Shown: positions 17,184-25,789, counted from the stretch's first letter. The stretch is 64,000 bases of DNA from Pseudophaeobacter sp. (GCA_027019165.1 JALUXC010000012.1:752773-816772), one strand, 5' to 3'. The notes: generated from the sequence alone by a model not told the origin. A program made the numbers and translations.

Positions 17184-18185
17184 ATGACCATCAAAGTCGG
17201 GATCAACGGTTTTGGCCGTATCGGACGCTGCACCCTTTCGCACATCGCGGCATCCGGCCGTGACGATATCGAAGTCATCAAGGTCAACGCCACCGGCCCA
17301 CTGGAAACCGCAGCGCACCTGATCAAATACGACTCGGTCCATGGTCGCTTCCCCGGTGAGGTGAGCATCGGAGATGGCACCATGAACCTCGGCCGCGGCG
17401 ACATGCAGATGTTCTCCACCTACGACATGAACGAGCTGGACTGGGACGGCTGTGATGTCGTTCTGGAATGCACCGGCAAGTTCAACGACGGGGAAAAGGC
17501 CAAGGCGCATCTGGAGCGCGGCGCGGGCAAGGTCCTGCTGTCCGCCCCCGGCAAGAACGTCGACAAGACCATCGTCTTTGGCGTCAATGACGACCAGCTG
17601 ACGGCGGCTGACCGCATGGTCTCCAATGGCTCCTGCACCACCAACTGCCTCGCTCCAATCGCCAAGGTTCTGGACGAAGGTGTCGGCATCGAGAGCGGCA
17701 TCATGACCACGATCCATGCCTACACCGGCGATCAGCCGACCCTGGACCGCCGCCACAAGGATCTCTATCGCGCCCGCGCGGCTGCCATGTCGATGATCCC
17801 GACCTCCACCGGCGCGGCCAAGGCTCTGGGGGAAGTACTGCCAAACCTGAAAGGCCGTCTTGACGGCTCGGCGATCCGCGTGCCCACCCCGAATGTCTCC
17901 GCTGTTGACCTGACCTTCCGCGCGGCCAAAGACGTCACCGCCGAAGAGATCAACGCGCTTGTCGCCGACGCTTCCAAAGGCGCAATGGCGGGTGTTCTAG
18001 GCTATGAGCCTGCCCCCCTGGTCTCCACCGATTTCAACCATTCCAGCGAAAGCTCGATCTTTGCCCCGGACCAGACCCGCGTTGTCGAAGGCCGCATGGT
18101 ACGCGTGCTGTGCTGGTATGACAATGAATGGGGCTTTTCCGTGCGTATGGCTGATGTCGCAACGGCCATGGGCCGCCTGAGCTAA
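17184..18185 (+). CDS. gap: Type I glyceraldehyde-3-phosphate dehydrogenase, GapB-like coenzyme site
   Basis: The 333-residue enzyme interconverts glyceraldehyde-3-phosphate and 1,3-bisphosphoglycerate. It has the nucleotide-binding INGFGRIGR, the active site SNGSCTTNC with Cys151, and His178 in TIHAYTGDQ. NAD-specific GAPDHs usually carry Asp after Asn in the VAIND segment to hold the adenine ribose; here the sequence is KVNATGP, with Ala36 in place of Asp. The same change is seen in NADP-preferring, gluconeogenic GapB of Bacillus, so NADP use or dual specificity is likely. The start follows CCAGGAGAGAT. Repeated GTTA sites lie about 100 nt upstream and a terminator follows. pgk is 33 kb away. 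Confidence 0.95.
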   Translation: MTIKVGINGFGRIGRCTLSHIAASGRDDIEVIKVNATGPLETAAHLIKYDSVHGRFPGEVSIGDGTMNLGRGDMQMFSTYDMNELDWDGCDVVLECTGKFNDGEKAKAHLERGAGKVLLSAPGKNVDKTIVFGVNDDQLTAADRMVSNGSCTTNCLAPIAKVLDEGVGIESGIMTTIHAYTGDQPTLDRRHKDLYRARAAAMSMIPTSTGAAKALGEVLPNLKGRLDGSAIRVPTPNVSAVDLTFRAAKDVTAEEINALVADASKGAMAGVLGYEPAPLVSTDFNHSSESSIFAPDQTRVVEGRMVRVLCWYDNEWGFSVRMADVATAMGRLS

Positions 18186-18225
18186 GGCGCGTCACACTAA
18201 GCCTTACTGCCTCTTGAGGTTTTTC

Positions 18226-18255
18226 GCCCGCTCAGGTTATCTGGGCGGGCGTTTT
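18226..18255 (+). terminator. Rho-independent terminator after gap
   Basis: GCCCGC (18226-18231) pairs with GCGGGC (18245-18250), helped by CAG/CTG inside, and GTTTT follows. It ends the gap transcript 40 nt after the stop. Confidence 0.85.
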
Positions 18256-18273
18256 CAATGGAACAGGCCGGAC

Positions 18274-18417
18274 ATGACAAATCCCATCGCCATCGTCTTG
18301 GGGCTGACCATCGTCGCTGCCATCGTGCTTGATGTGGCGCTCTTTGGCAGTGAGCACATGATTTTTCTGGGCAAACGGTTCTTTGAATTGCTCGACTGGG
18401 TTGCCTTCTGGCGCTAG
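18274..18417 (+). CDS. Small single-span membrane protein, 47 residues
   Basis: The product is MTNPIAIVLG at the start, then a hydrophobic span (about residues 5-22) and a short amphipathic tail ending in ELLDWVAFWR. ATG 18274 is preceded by a GGAACAGG site. The gene stands alone between two rho-independent terminators, so it has its own transcript or is reached by read-through from gap. The aromatic tail LGKRFFELLDWVAFW looks constrained and I believe close relatives occur in other Rhodobacteraceae, but I know of no function. The longer frame from 18214 crosses the terminator and is less likely. Confidence 0.7.
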   Translation: MTNPIAIVLGLTIVAAIVLDVALFGSEHMIFLGKRFFELLDWVAFWR

Positions 18418-18461
18418 CGGTCGGTATCACGCCCGCTGCACGCTTGCCGTGCTGATAGAGC

Positions 18462-18487
18462 AAAGCCGGGCATATTGCCCGGCTTTT
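18462..18487. terminator. Terminator between the 47-residue protein gene and coaD
   Basis: AAAGCCGGGC and GCCCGGCTTTT form a strong hairpin with A and T runs on its two sides, so it can act on both convergent transcripts. Confidence 0.85.
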
Positions 18488-18514
18488 CCGTTTGATAACA
18501 GTAGATCTGGCGCC

Positions 18515-19009
18515 TTACTTGCCCAGACGCTTGCGCAACTCCTCGTTGACGAGGGGCGTTACGAACTTGGAGACATCTCCATCCAGCCGCGCGATTTCCT
18601 TGACCAGCTTTGAGGCAATCGCCTGATGCCGGGCCTCCGCCATCAGGAAGACGGTTTCGATCGAGCTATCCAGCGCCCGGTTCATACCAACCATCTGGAA
18701 TTCGTATTCGAAATCGGCAACCGCCCTCAGCCCCCGCACGATGATCTGCGCGCCCACGTCCCGCGCACAGTTGATCAGCAAGTTCTCGAAGGGATGCGCG
18801 ACAATCTCAGTGCCGGTCTGCTCCGTCAGCTTGGCACATTCGGCCTCGATCATGGCCACACGCTCTTCAAGCGTGAACAGTGGCCCCTTGTCGCGGTTGA
18901 TGGCAACGCCGATCACCAGTTTGTCCACCAGGGCGCTTGCGCGGCGGATAATGTCGATATGGCCCAATGTGATGGGGTCGAATGTGCCTGGGTACAAGCC
19001 AATACGCAT
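18515..19009 (-). CDS. coaD: Phosphopantetheine adenylyltransferase
   Basis: CoaD transfers AMP from ATP to 4'-phosphopantetheine, the penultimate step of coenzyme A synthesis. The 164-residue protein has the nucleotidyltransferase motif YPGTFDPITLGHIDIIRRA with the (T/H)xGH element (residues about 7-17), VRGLRAVADFEYEFQM near residue 87, and the late SSKLVKEIA-like segment (here ASKLVKEIARLDGDVS). Length and motifs are normal for the family. ATG 19009 has a GGAGGAG site; 13 codons upstream in frame lack support. It is cytoplasmic and expected to be essential. Confidence 0.96.
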   Translation of the reverse strand: MRIGLYPGTFDPITLGHIDIIRRASALVDKLVIGVAINRDKGPLFTLEERVAMIEAECAKLTEQTGTEIVAHPFENLLINCARDVGAQIIVRGLRAVADFEYEFQMVGMNRALDSSIETVFLMAEARHQAIASKLVKEIARLDGDVSKFVTPLVNEELRKRLGK

Positions 19010-19148
19010 GGGGCTCCTCCTGCCGCCTCGGAATTCGGGCGCACGCAACCATATTTGCCCACATCAAGGCAAGAGGGTGAAAATACGGAACAGCCCGTTC
19101 CGGCGCGTCATATGCGCCCGCCTTGGGGAAAAGGCGGGCCTGCAGGCG

Positions 19149-19583
19149 CTAGTGACCCATGATCATCCCTTCAAGGGCATCTTTTTCCATGGCCACCTCG
19201 GCTAGTTTGGCCTTTACCACATCGCCAAGTGAGACGAGACCGACCATCTTGCCTTCCTCAACCACCGGCATGTGACGAAAACGGCCGTCCGTCATGAGTT
19301 TCAGGACATCTTCGACATTGGACTGGCTGGTACAGGTCACAAGTTTGGACGTCATGTAGTCTTGAACTTGCTGGGACAGACATCCTGACCCGCTCTTGCC
19401 AAGTTCACGCACGATGTCACGCTCGGACAGGATCCCTTGGGCTGTCTGCCCGTCGGTTGAGACCACCACGGTCCCAATTCCCTTTTCCGCCAGAAGCTGC
19501 GCGGCCTCGGACACCGAAGCGCCCGGGGCAATTGTGACCACTCCGGCTTCCGCCTTGGATTTCAAAATCGATTGAACCAGCAT
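19149..19583 (-). CDS. CBS-pair domain protein
   Basis: The 144-residue protein consists almost only of two CBS domains (about residues 8-62 and 73-130), with the recurring pattern of GIGTVVVSTDGQTAQGILSERDIVR in the first and FRHMPVVEEGKMVGLVSLGDVVK in the second. CBS pairs bind adenine nucleotides or related ligands and usually sense energy state; stand-alone forms of this size are common in proteobacteria and mostly uncharacterised. The ATG at 19583 is preceded by GGAGG. No partner can be named from the neighbours coaD and a LysR regulator. Confidence 0.92.
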   Translation of the reverse strand: MLVQSILKSKAEAGVVTIAPGASVSEAAQLLAEKGIGTVVVSTDGQTAQGILSERDIVRELGKSGSGCLSQQVQDYMTSKLVTCTSQSNVEDVLKLMTDGRFRHMPVVEEGKMVGLVSLGDVVKAKLAEVAMEKDALEGMIMGH

Positions 19584-19717
19584 GAACCCTCCAACTTGTA
19601 ATTTTATTGCGTAAAACCAAGCGTTGCCGCAATGCTGACGCAAGTCAAGGAATTGTAAGGTTCAAAAGCGTTCTATGTTTCTGCCCCTTAGGCAGAAGAG
19701 TAAGCACAACCAGCGTG

Positions 19718-20614
19718 CTAGGTCAGCGCCTCAAGCCGCGCAACCTCTTCCCTGATCCCCTTGGACAGGGCTTCGGCAAAACGGTTTAGCCGTTCACTGC
19801 GCTGATCCCCCTGGTGACGCACAAGGTAGAAACTCCGGGTCAGGCTGATCTTGTCCGTCAGGACCTTGCGCAAGACCCGATGGGCAGGCAGCGCAAAGTC
19901 ATGCGCCACGCAGAGCGCCGTCCCTTCGGCGGCCAATTTGATCTGCACCGAAACCGAATTGGACGCCAGCGCCACCCGCTGCACGCCAAGATCGCTCAGG
20001 TAATCCAGTTCCCGGTCAAAAATCATGTCCGGGATGTAGCCGATCATCCTGTGGCCCTTGAGGTCCTCCAGAGTTTCCAGTGGCGGATGATCGCGGAGGT
20101 AGAGGCGAGAGCCGACGAGGTGCAGTTTGTAGTCGGTGATCTTCTGCACCAACAGTTGCCCCGCCGTGGGTGCGCTGACGGTGACGGCCATATCCGCTTC
20201 GCGCCGCGAAAGGTTGATCACCCGCGGCAGAGCGACGATCTGAATATCCAGATCCGGGTGTTCTTCGCCGATTGCGGCGCAAACCTGCGGCAGGATGTAA
20301 TTGGCGCTGCCATCGGGCGCGCCGATCCGGATCTGGCCAGACAGTGTATCGCTTGGCCCGCTCAAGGCTTCCTGGCCTGCGCGCATGGCCTGTTCGGCCG
20401 CCTCGGCATGGGCCAGCAGGCGATCCCCAGCGGCGCTAAGTGCATAGCCTTGAGGGGATTTCACGAACAGGGGTGTATCAAGTGCAGCTTCAAAACGCGC
20501 AACGCGGCGCCCAACCGTGGCCGGGTCCATCTTGAGGACGCGACCTGCGCCAGACAGGCTGGCCTCGCGCGCGACCGCAAGAAAGACTTTCATATCATCC
20601 CATTGTGGGTCCAT
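19718..20614 (-). CDS. LysR-family transcriptional regulator, candidate regulator of mmsA
   Basis: The 298-residue protein has the LysR winged helix-turn-helix at the N-terminus (about residues 5-63, with FLAVAREASLSGAGRVL and ATVGRRVARFEAALDTPLF) and a substrate-binding domain after residue 85 (GQIRIGAPDGSANYILP). ATG 20614 is preceded by GAGGAGGAA and is preferred over a start ten codons upstream. The gene is divergent from mmsA with 161 nt between the starts, the classic place for a LysR regulator to control its neighbour. Regulation of valine or propanoyl-CoA metabolism is therefore a reasonable inference. The ligand is unknown. Confidence 0.9.
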   Translation of the reverse strand: MDPQWDDMKVFLAVAREASLSGAGRVLKMDPATVGRRVARFEAALDTPLFVKSPQGYALSAAGDRLLAHAEAAEQAMRAGQEALSGPSDTLSGQIRIGAPDGSANYILPQVCAAIGEEHPDLDIQIVALPRVINLSRREADMAVTVSAPTAGQLLVQKITDYKLHLVGSRLYLRDHPPLETLEDLKGHRMIGYIPDMIFDRELDYLSDLGVQRVALASNSVSVQIKLAAEGTALCVAHDFALPAHRVLRKVLTDKISLTRSFYLVRHQGDQRSERLNRFAEALSKGIREEVARLEALT

Positions 20615-20775
20615 GCCGGGTTCCTCCTCGATCAATCTTGCCAATCGCCGTGATCTTTCAGCAATACGCTCGCGACGGGCACCTGCGTTCCTGCAAAGCC
20701 TCTTTGAAATCTTTCCCCTTTTCCCGCGTTTTTTGCAAGCCTAGGATGCCGCCAAACTGTAGAGGGAGAGATCCG

Positions 20776-22275
20776 ATGCAAGAGCTGACCCATTATATCA
20801 ACGGCGAACACGTCAAAGGCACATCTGGCCGTTTCGCCGATGTCTTCAACCCGGCCACCGGCGAAGTGCAGGCCAAGGTGCCGCTCGCGTCCAAAGACGA
20901 GATGGAACAGGCCGTTGCCATCGCGGCTGCCGCTCAACCTGCCTGGGCCGCCGTCAACCCGCAGCGCCGCGCCCGCGTCCTGATGAAATTCGTCGACCTT
21001 CTGAACCGCGACATGGACAAGCTGGCCGAAGCGCTGAGCCGTGAGCACGGCAAGACCCTGCCCGATGCTGCCGGTGACGTGCAGCGTGGTCTGGAAGTGG
21101 TGGAATATTGCATCGGTGCGCCGCAGATGCTGAAAGGTGAATTCACCGACAGCGCCGGCCCTGGCATCGACATGTACTCCATGCGTCAGGCCCTGGGCGT
21201 GACCGCGGGCATCACCCCGTTCAACTTCCCCGCCATGATCCCGATGTGGATGTTCGCGCCCGCCATCGCCTGCGGCAACGCCTTCATCCTGAAGCCGTCG
21301 GAGCGTGACCCCTCCGTACCGCTGATGCTGGCTGAACTGATGGAAGAGGCCGGTCTGCCCAAGGGCATCCTGCAGGTCGTCAACGGCGACAAGGAAGCGG
21401 TGGACGCGATCCTGTACAATGACACCATCCAGTCCGTTGGCTTTGTTGGCTCGACCCCGATCGCCGAATACATCTACGGCACCGGCTGCGCCCAGGGTAA
21501 GCGCGTGCAGTGCTTTGGCGGCGCCAAGAACCACATGATCATCATGCCCGACGCGGATCTGGACCAGGCCGCAGACGCGCTGATCGGTGCCGGCTACGGC
21601 GCGGCGGGCGAACGCTGCATGGCGATCTCAGTCGCTGTTCCGGTGGGCGATGAAACCGCAGACCGTCTGATCGAAAAGCTGGTACCCCGCATCGAAAAGC
21701 TGAAAGTCGGCCCCTATACTGCTGGCAATGACGTGGACTACGGCCCGGTCGTGACCGCAGCCGCCAAGCAGAATATCCTGCGCCTGGTGGAAACCGGCGT
21801 CGAGCAAGGCGCGAAGCTGGTCGTCGATGGCCGGAACTTCAACCTGCAAGGCTATGAGGACGGCTTCTTTGTCGGCCCGCACCTCTTTGACAACGTCACC
21901 ACCGACATGGATATCTACAAGACCGAGATCTTTGGCCCTGTTCTGTCCACCGTGCGTGCCAAAACCTATGAAGAGGCCCTTGGTTATGCCATGGACCACG
22001 AATACGGCAACGGCACCGCGATCTTTACCCGCGATGGCGACACCGCGCGTGATTTCGCCAACCGGATCAACATCGGCATGATCGGCATCAACGTTCCGAT
22101 CCCGGTCCCGCTGGCCTATCACACCTTTGGCGGCTGGAAGAAATCCGCATTTGGCGACCTGAATCAGCATGGGCCCGATGCGTTCAAGTTCTACACCCGG
22201 ACCAAGACCATCACCTCGCGCTGGCCCTCGGGCATCCGTGAAGGCGGCGAGTTCAACTTCAAGCCGATGGACTAA
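20776..22275 (+). CDS. mmsA: CoA-acylating methylmalonate-semialdehyde dehydrogenase
   Basis: MmsA oxidises methylmalonate semialdehyde to propanoyl-CoA with NAD and CoA, the last step of distal valine catabolism, and also acts in thymine and inositol breakdown. The 499-residue aldehyde dehydrogenase shows ITPFNFPAMIPMWMF near residue 150, the NAD-binding VGSTPIAEYIYG, the catalytic cysteine in GAAGERCMAISVAVP and FGPVLS near the end. Length is normal. ATG 20776 follows AGAGGGAGAG. A strong terminator follows, so it is transcribed apart from the other valine genes, which resume at 26 kb. Confidence 0.96.
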   Translation: MQELTHYINGEHVKGTSGRFADVFNPATGEVQAKVPLASKDEMEQAVAIAAAAQPAWAAVNPQRRARVLMKFVDLLNRDMDKLAEALSREHGKTLPDAAGDVQRGLEVVEYCIGAPQMLKGEFTDSAGPGIDMYSMRQALGVTAGITPFNFPAMIPMWMFAPAIACGNAFILKPSERDPSVPLMLAELMEEAGLPKGILQVVNGDKEAVDAILYNDTIQSVGFVGSTPIAEYIYGTGCAQGKRVQCFGGAKNHMIIMPDADLDQAADALIGAGYGAAGERCMAISVAVPVGDETADRLIEKLVPRIEKLKVGPYTAGNDVDYGPVVTAAAKQNILRLVETGVEQGAKLVVDGRNFNLQGYEDGFFVGPHLFDNVTTDMDIYKTEIFGPVLSTVRAKTYEEALGYAMDHEYGNGTAIFTRDGDTARDFANRINIGMIGINVPIPVPLAYHTFGGWKKSAFGDLNQHGPDAFKFYTRTKTITSRWPSGIREGGEFNFKPMD

Positions 22276-22301
22276 GACACCGCAAGACGAGTAGAAAAAC
22301 G

Positions 22302-22338
22302 AAGGGCCCCGATCCAATCGGGGCCCTTTCTCTTTTTT
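22302..22338 (+). terminator. Rho-independent terminator after mmsA
   Basis: GGGCCCCGAT (22304-22313) pairs with ATCGGGGCCC (22317-22326), followed by a TTTCTCTTTTTT tail. Confidence 0.9.
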
Positions 22339-22363
22339 GGGATCCGGGATTTACGGCCGCCAA

Positions 22364-23224
22364 TCAAACTGGCCCGATCTTCAGGGCTTTGGTCAGCATG
22401 GCCTGAACATGTTTGTGCAGATCGCGGTCTTTCCAATATCCATTGTGGGACGCCGGGTTCCAAAACTCCAATAGGTTGCCGCTGTCGATCCAGCGGTCTT
22501 GCAATTGTCCTGCATCTTCAAGCGCTTGATACTGCGGCGAGACTCCCGACAGGGGCATGCCCAAGGCATCGTCCTTGTCGTTAAGGTTCAGCCACCATGG
22601 ATTCAGACGCTTGTTTTCAGGAATGGCATCCCCCGGAAATGAGATCGGGATGACCTTCTCTGGTTGGTATGAGAAGGAGAACACCGGAATATTGCAGCCA
22701 AAGGTCACGAAACCCGCCATGGTTTGCATCTTTTGAAATCGGCTGGCACCTTCAATTTCGGGCGTTCCCTTGCGCATATCATAGATATAGTTCGACATGA
22801 TATGCCCACCGAGCGAATGGGCCAAAACGATAAGAGGCGTGCCCTCTCCGGCCAACTCTTCAAGCCGCGCAATCGTTTTGAAAACACGCTCGTGGATCTG
22901 GAAATAGATGTCATCATTCTCGTCATCCCGCGTGCGCCGATAACAAGCTGCATCCGCAAGACTATGCATGACAAACCGACGGGTCTTCAGCCAGCGCGCG
23001 CCTTTTGCCTTGAGGCTCTTTTTGACAAATTTCTCCTGCCTGTCTTGGAGGATATCTGCCCAAAAGATCTCACGCCAGGCGACGTTTTCGAAGACATCCT
23101 TTCCCATCCTCTTGCGAAGGGCTTTGTAAAGTCCGCTTGAAAAACTGATGGCATCAAGATCCTGCCGGTCGTTTCCCTGACTTCCCATCCCATGTATCAC
23201 GGCAACTGCCACGCGATTTGCCAT
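22364..23224 (-). CDS. Hypothetical alpha/beta-hydrolase-like (lipase-like) protein
   Basis: The 286-residue protein opens with RVAVAVIHGMGSQG (the oxyanion-hole HGMG pattern), and has LIVLAHSLGGHIMSNYIYD near residue 137, where the GxSxG-like nucleophile elbow is AHSLGG. A catalytic His candidate lies in NPASHNGYW near the C-terminus, preceded by a conserved-looking WIDSGNLLEFWNP. This is typical of uncharacterised lipase/esterase-like proteins with DUF names. No signal peptide. ATG 23224 follows GAGAGGGG. Codon use appears more AT-rich than in the flanking valine genes, which fits a gene acquired at this site. The substrate is unknown. Confidence 0.75.
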   Translation of the reverse strand: MANRVAVAVIHGMGSQGNDRQDLDAISFSSGLYKALRKRMGKDVFENVAWREIFWADILQDRQEKFVKKSLKAKGARWLKTRRFVMHSLADAACYRRTRDDENDDIYFQIHERVFKTIARLEELAGEGTPLIVLAHSLGGHIMSNYIYDMRKGTPEIEGASRFQKMQTMAGFVTFGCNIPVFSFSYQPEKVIPISFPGDAIPENKRLNPWWLNLNDKDDALGMPLSGVSPQYQALEDAGQLQDRWIDSGNLLEFWNPASHNGYWKDRDLHKHVQAMLTKALKIGPV

Positions 23225-23378
23225 CCAATTCACCCCTCTCGAAATTCGTTCATCCAAGAAAAAGTCATCAGCAATTGTTTGCGCACACGCAAATGTGAGC
23301 CAGCCGATCATTATCATGCTGTCGCATTTTCGTGTATGAACCAAGCCAAACTTGAGAAAGCGTCACAAGAGCAGAACC

Positions 23379-23978
23379 ATGACACTCAAATCGATCCATC
23401 GCCGCACAGTGTTGCTAAGCCTGGGTGCAGCCTTGGCCACCCCCACCCTATTGCGTGCGCAGTCCACGGATGCCTTTCCCAGCGATGAGGCGCCAATCCG
23501 AACCCAGGAGAGCGTAAAAAGAAATATCTCTGCTTTCGCCCAGCAGGCCTGGCAAGACCATTTCGATGAATTGGGTGTTGGCTGCCTATTGGCGGATGTG
23601 ACCTCTCGCGCAGTCCACTACTGGGGCGGCGACGGCGAAACTTACCGGCTTTTCCCTTCCTCTGTGCCCATGAGTGAAGAGCTGACCAAACGCGGCTACA
23701 CAGAGGTTGTTCGCAAGGCCAAAAATCCACGCTGGACCCCGACCCAGTCCATGCGGGAACGGGACCCCAGCCTGCCTCCCTTCATGAAAGGTGGCCCTGG
23801 AAACCCGCTCGGCACACGCGCCATGTATCTGACTTGGCCTGCCTACCTCGTGCACGGCACCCATGACACCCGCAAGATCGGCCGACAAAGCTCTTCTGGG
23901 TGCATCGGCCTTTACAACCAGCACGTTGAAGAGCTTTATGAGATGGTTGAAATCGGCACACAGGTGCGGATCCTTTAG
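23379..23978 (+). CDS. L,D-transpeptidase (YkuD) family exported protein
   Basis: The 199-residue protein starts with IHRRTVLLSLGAALATPTLLRA, a twin-arginine-like signal peptide with cleavage near LRA. The mature part is a compact YkuD domain with the active-site pattern HGTHDTRKIGRQSSSGCIGL, in which Cys, near residue 178, is the nucleophile. Such enzymes make 3-3 cross-links in peptidoglycan or attach lipoproteins to it. The loop reads SSSGCIGL where SxGCIRL is usual, so the conserved Arg is replaced by Gly. No LysM or peptidoglycan-binding domain is present. ATG 23379 fits the signal peptide. It is divergent from the hydrolase gene. Confidence 0.9.
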   Translation: MTLKSIHRRTVLLSLGAALATPTLLRAQSTDAFPSDEAPIRTQESVKRNISAFAQQAWQDHFDELGVGCLLADVTSRAVHYWGGDGETYRLFPSSVPMSEELTKRGYTEVVRKAKNPRWTPTQSMRERDPSLPPFMKGGPGNPLGTRAMYLTWPAYLVHGTHDTRKIGRQSSSGCIGLYNQHVEELYEMVEIGTQVRIL

Positions 23979-23998
23979 GATCCGCACTGCAGCCATTC

Positions 23999-25789
23999 TC
24001 ACTTCAGGTAGAGATGTTTGGGCTTTGAACCTTCCTCGTAGCGCAGGATCGCTTTTTCCATCAGGTTCTCAAAGTCACGGACATACTGCTCGGAGTCATA
24101 AAGCGGCGTGGTCCAGAGGTTATCCTTGAGACGCTGTTTGACCTCATTCAGAGCCTCGCGGTCCGTCGCCAGTTTGTAGGCGAGCTCATAGTATTCCTCC
24201 ACCGTTTCGGTCACCAGATCCGGGCAGCCAATGGCCGACACCACACTGGCGGCAACTCTCGCTGCGAACTGTTTACCGGCCTTGGTCACAATCGGCAGCC
24301 CAGCAAAAACAGCCTCGCTCGCGGTGGTGTGCGCGTTACAGTTGAAGGCATCAAGGAACAAATCCGCACGGCTCATCCTTGCCTGATGCATGGCCATGGT
24401 GACCTGCCCTGCAAAAACCACCCGCTCCGGACCAATGCCGCGCGCGGCAGCCTCGCGCAGGAGATTTTCCCGAAGAGTTTCAGATGGCGCAAAAAGCCAA
24501 ATCACACTGTCCGGGACATCATGCAAGAGTTTCATCCACACATCGAATTCTGCCGGGGTGATCTTGTTCGGATTGTTGAGGCTGCAGAAAACGAACGCAT
24601 CTTCGGGCAAGCCGAATTCAGCGCGTGTCGGAATCTCAGTCGGCATTTTGCGAGTGTTGTCGTTCACCTGATAGCAGTTTGGCATATTCAGGATTTTCTC
24701 ACTGAAATGCTGCCGCTGGGATGGCGGAATTGTGATTTCATCACCCAGGAAATAGTCCATCGTTGGCAACCCACTGGTTCCCGGATAGCCTAGGAAAGCC
24801 ACCTGAACCGGCGCCGCCCGCTCAGCAAAGACGGCCAATCTTCCGCCTTTGGTAAAGGTCTTCATATCGATTGCGACATCGATCCCTTCTTTGCGCGCCA
24901 ATTCTGCCAGATCATGATCGCTGATGTCGCGGACATTGTGGTACACGTCCGCGCTTTTCTTCAATTCCTCACGGATCGTGGCTGTGTCTTCGGAGTTGGC
25001 GTAGTCGTAGATGTAAACCTCAAATCTTTCCCGATCCACCAAATCAAAGAAACGCCCCATCAAGAGCATCGTGGCGTGTTCACGAAAGTCATCGGAGAAG
25101 AACCCAAGCCGGATCCGGCGCCCCTTGACGCTGGTCCGGGAGAACCGATTGTTCTCCTTTACGGTTCTCATCAAGATCTTGCTACGCGCCTCAACACGGA
25201 TTTTGTGTAGGGCCGGATTGTCTGTGATCCCCAAAAGCGCGAAGGGCTGCACCTCCATGGGATGCGTGTCTCCCAGCCGCAGGATCTGGGTCAACTTGTC
25301 AAAAAAGCTCCAGTCCCCGTCCTTCATGCTGCAATGGACCCAGTTATAGGCGGCGCAGGCGTCAGTCGGATTCGTATTGAATGCGGCTTGATAGAACCCC
25401 TTGGCATCATGATAGTTTCTCATGATCGTCAGCCAATTGCCGATCGAATTCAGCGTCCTTGTATCAAGCGGGTTGAGCGCCATGGCGTTCATGTACCCCT
25501 TGAGAGCTTCATTCATGTTGTTCTGACGAAGGAAAATGTCCCCTGAAAGGCGATGCAGAATATAGCTGTCCGGGTAGGACACAAGACCGACGTCCACCAA
25601 TTCGCGAGCACCGGGATAATCCCCTGCAACCACCAAGGCCATGGCGTCATCAATGAGCGTCTGAACATTGTTGGCCCGAATTTCCTCTTGGCTTGGGAAA
25701 GAGCCAGATGTCTTATCCGGCCCGCCTGCTGCTGCTGAAGCGGAGATGTTGCGCGCGTTCTTTTGTAATTGGAAATCGAATTTTGACAT
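23999..25789 (-). CDS. GT41-type O-linked GlcNAc transferase-like glycosyltransferase with TPR repeats
   Basis: The 596-residue protein has about three TPR-like repeats (residues about 40-165, for example ILHRLSGDIFLRQNNMNEALKGYMNAMALNP) followed by an OGT/SPINDLY-type glycosyltransferase domain (about 215-580). Key segments are RIRLGFFSDDFREHA, VQVAFLGYPGTSGLPTMDY, FCSLNNPNKITPAEFDVW, DLFLDAFNCNAHTTASEAVFAGLPIVT. Eukaryotic members add GlcNAc to serine or threonine; bacterial members glycosylate flagellins, adhesins or secreted proteins, or are uncharacterised. No target gene is adjacent. The gene ends 21 nt from the convergent L,D-transpeptidase gene. Its place inside a valine-catabolism locus suggests insertion. 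Confidence 0.9.
   Translation of the reverse strand: MSKFDFQLQKNARNISASAAAGGPDKTSGSFPSQEEIRANNVQTLIDDAMALVVAGDYPGARELVDVGLVSYPDSYILHRLSGDIFLRQNNMNEALKGYMNAMALNPLDTRTLNSIGNWLTIMRNYHDAKGFYQAAFNTNPTDACAAYNWVHCSMKDGDWSFFDKLTQILRLGDTHPMEVQPFALLGITDNPALHKIRVEARSKILMRTVKENNRFSRTSVKGRRIRLGFFSDDFREHATMLLMGRFFDLVDRERFEVYIYDYANSEDTATIREELKKSADVYHNVRDISDHDLAELARKEGIDVAIDMKTFTKGGRLAVFAERAAPVQVAFLGYPGTSGLPTMDYFLGDEITIPPSQRQHFSEKILNMPNCYQVNDNTRKMPTEIPTRAEFGLPEDAFVFCSLNNPNKITPAEFDVWMKLLHDVPDSVIWLFAPSETLRENLLREAAARGIGPERVVFAGQVTMAMHQARMSRADLFLDAFNCNAHTTASEAVFAGLPIVTKAGKQFAARVAASVVSAIGCPDLVTETVEEYYELAYKLATDREALNEVKQRLKDNLWTTPLYDSEQYVRDFENLMEKAILRYEEGSKPKHLYLK

Noticed and set aside
19689-19703. CTGCC/GGCAG hairpin between the LysR and CBS genes
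   Set aside because: The stem is 5 bp with no T-run on either strand; not a credible terminator.
23278-23293. TTTGCG-CACA-CGCAAA inverted repeat between the hydrolase and L,D-transpeptidase genes
   Set aside because: Arms are only 6 bp and I see no second copy near related genes, so it could be chance.
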